Positions 62,561-64,000 of a DNA stretch of 64,000 nt are shown in pieces; positions within the stretch are counted from its first letter, which is position 1; every line of letters begins with the position of its first letter. The notes under the pieces are model-generated. The model was given only the letters and a program-made list of their open reading frames with translations. It was not told the DNA's origin and searched no databases. Origin of the DNA: Megaustenia siamemsis (Eukaryota > Mollusca > Gastropoda > Stylommatophora > Ariophantidae); the NCBI GenBank assembly GCA_032433765.1, contig JAVIAB010000073.1, forward strand, positions 57,990,565 through 58,054,564. Direction: 5' to 3'. Made by a program: the position numbers and the translations under genes.

Positions 62561-62879
62561 TCCCTGATTTGTAAGATATTGGAATTTAGCACCACTTTAG
62601 ATTGTTTACGAAGCAGTGCTTATATAGCATTGCAGACCGATTTTTGCAAAGGCAAACAATGCACTGGAAAATTGTCTCAGACATTTTTGGTTTCTGATTT
62701 TTGTGTGAGTAGCTTTATGTATTCCTCTCCTCTTCATATATCTAGATCTTTTTTTGGACATTTCTTACCACCTGCCGAGATCTTGTACAACGATCTCCCT
62801 TGAACCTACATTGTCACAAGTCACTTAGATACTTCCATGAACCAAAGAGCAAGGTGTTCAAAGAATAGAACTACTCTCA
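62561..62879. other. Unassigned sequence
   Basis: A 74-codon frame at 62579-62803 has no recognisable domain. Confidence 0.4.
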
Positions 62880-63420
62880 CTTTGTCCAACATTGTCGGTA
62901 GAGGCGACTAATGAGGTTGGGGGTCAATAATTTCGCCGGTGCTATGGAGTTAATGCATCTGAACTGAAGTCATGTTCAGTGCTTTCGTTAATGTGTGGCG
63001 GATGTGCTTCATGCTGACAAACGCGTTGAGGATGGGATCTTCCTCTTCTGCGATCATGACTCTTTCAGTGTAGGATTCCGGATTCTCTCACGAAGGCAGC
63101 TATCTGTTTAAATGATTTGGTAGCCCCTTATAGTTTCTCTTCCAGGGAAGTGGGTGTGGTCCGAATTGTACTTCTCAGGACTATGTACTGGGAGCAATCC
63201 TGTAGAACATGTTTTGTTGTCATGTTGTCCAGTGTGCAGTGGCATTGACTGGCAGTACCAATTTTGAGTTTGGTGAACATGTGGTTTCTCATTCTGTTGT
63301 GGCCAGTGCGTAGGCGAAGTATGATGACTTGATCCCTACTTGATAATGGATGGGATCTGAGCACAATGGGATTGTTCGTTGCGCAATGACGCTGATCTCT
63401 CGACTAAACCAAACCCAACC
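62880..63420 (-). mobile_element. LINE C-terminal fragment (RNase-H-type LINE tail)
   Basis: The minus strand, 63364-63128, reads LSSRDQVIILRLRTGHNRMR, HMFTKLKIGTASQCHC and TTKHVLQDCSQY. The pattern LRTGH..L......C.C....T..H.L..C is the segment after the RNase H domain in I/Jockey-group LINEs. It may be the far end of the family seen at 15.7 kb. The rest, to 62880, is broken 3' sequence. Confidence 0.7.
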
Positions 63421-63842
63421 ATGTGTAAACCACTGGACAGAGATTCGAGCTGAGATTCATACGGAACCTTGTTTTTATAATGGGATATAAAGGAAAGAAT
63501 GAAAACCTATTCAAGAAGTCTTATATACATATAACATCTTTGTGTGTACATGTCTGTGTTAGTCACCTCTAGTGACTCGGGCAGATGGTGATCGTAAACC
63601 TGGGAGGGCCGACCATCTAAGGGCAGAATCCCCCTACAGAAAGAAAAGATCATCTGCTGCCTTGCAGGAAGATTGGGGACAATCAAAGGCTAAGGATAGC
63701 AAACCTGAATAAAATGCTGGCTGAAATCGGATGCACTGGGCCACTGGCGCAGAACACAGTGCAACGTTTTAACGGGTGCTCAATCTCTAATTGTGATTTC
63801 ATGTGAGAGTCTGGAATCCTACTCTGATTGAGTCCTGATCGC

Positions 63843-63844
<2 letters not shown>
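63421..63844. other. Unassigned sequence
   Basis: 63600-63790 (GGGCCGACCATCTAAGGGCA, CTGGGCCACTGGCGCAGAA) looks like the 5' leader of a LINE, but I could not confirm it. Confidence 0.35.

Positions 63845-63892
<48 letters not shown>
63845..63892. repeat. (GA)n microsatellite
   Basis: About 23 GA units. Confidence 0.95.
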
Positions 63893-63895
<3 letters not shown>

Positions 63896-64000
63896 CATAT
63901 AACAAAAACTTAAAAAGATGCAAGCAAGTAAATGGAAAATGAGCAGCAAAATAAGACATAATACTTGGGAAGATTCCTTGTGTGTAAGTAAGATAAAGGT

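Overview
The window looks like intergenic or intronic DNA from an invertebrate animal genome. There is no operon structure, no rRNA and no convincing host gene. It is almost entirely repeats: non-LTR retrotransposon (LINE) fragments, tRNA-derived SINEs, Tc1/mariner-superfamily DNA transposons, minisatellites and microsatellites. The LINE proteins, the SINE and the transposase remind me most of molluscan (lophotrochozoan) genomes. That is recall, not a search result, and species is not assigned. Family names used below (LINE-A, -B, -C, -F, -G, -I; SINE-1, SINE-2; Repeat D, H) are local labels.

Layout. 0-5.3 kb: a decayed LINE-A with endonuclease and reverse transcriptase, then minus-strand 3' ends of LINE-A, -B, -G and -C, the last inserted in a 40-bp minisatellite. 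5.5-8.8 kb: a minus-strand two-ORF L1/Tx1-like LINE with a zinc-knuckle ORF1 and an internally deleted ORF2. 9.1-10.65 kb: an internally deleted Tc1/mariner-type transposon. 11-16.5 kb: a 51-bp palindromic minisatellite, LINE-A, -B and -G copies, two SINE-1 copies and another RT fragment. 16.46-20.47 kb: one minus-strand LINE-B copy split by an apparently complete 2.39-kb transposon with an intact 414-aa transposase (D...83 residues...E) and by a tandem array of 14 tRNA-like SINE heads joined to a full SINE. 20.5-31 kb: LINE fragments, a divergent SINE, a 0.7-kb polypyrimidine tract, 35-bp and 76-bp minisatellites and a second SINE family. 31.09-36.64 kb: a near-identical 2.8-kb tandem duplication, each half holding a 1.6-kb 18-bp minisatellite and two convergent LINE 3' ends. 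36.6-50.7 kb: LINE-A/-C copies, SINEs with target-site duplications, a possible LTR, and a MITE-like derivative of the 16.9-kb transposon abutting a second deleted element. 50.8-58 kb: 31-, 91-, 48- and 22-bp minisatellites and a LINE-C copy with a long open RT frame whose catalytic YADD reads YAND. 58-64 kb: LINE remnants, one SINE with a perfect 13-bp target-site duplication, and unassigned AT-rich sequence.

How the parts work together. Non-LTR elements insert by target-primed reverse transcription. This fits the frequent 5' truncation, the short microsatellite tails ((GAT)n for LINE-A and -C, (GAA)n for LINE-B) and the target-site duplications visible around several LINE and SINE insertions. 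SINE-1 has pol III A and B boxes but no protein, so it must borrow LINE machinery. The intact transposase could in principle mobilise the two or three deleted copies that share its terminal bases. The likeliest new biology is this transposon with a captured LINE fragment, the tRNA-head array, and minisatellites born inside transposon sequence.
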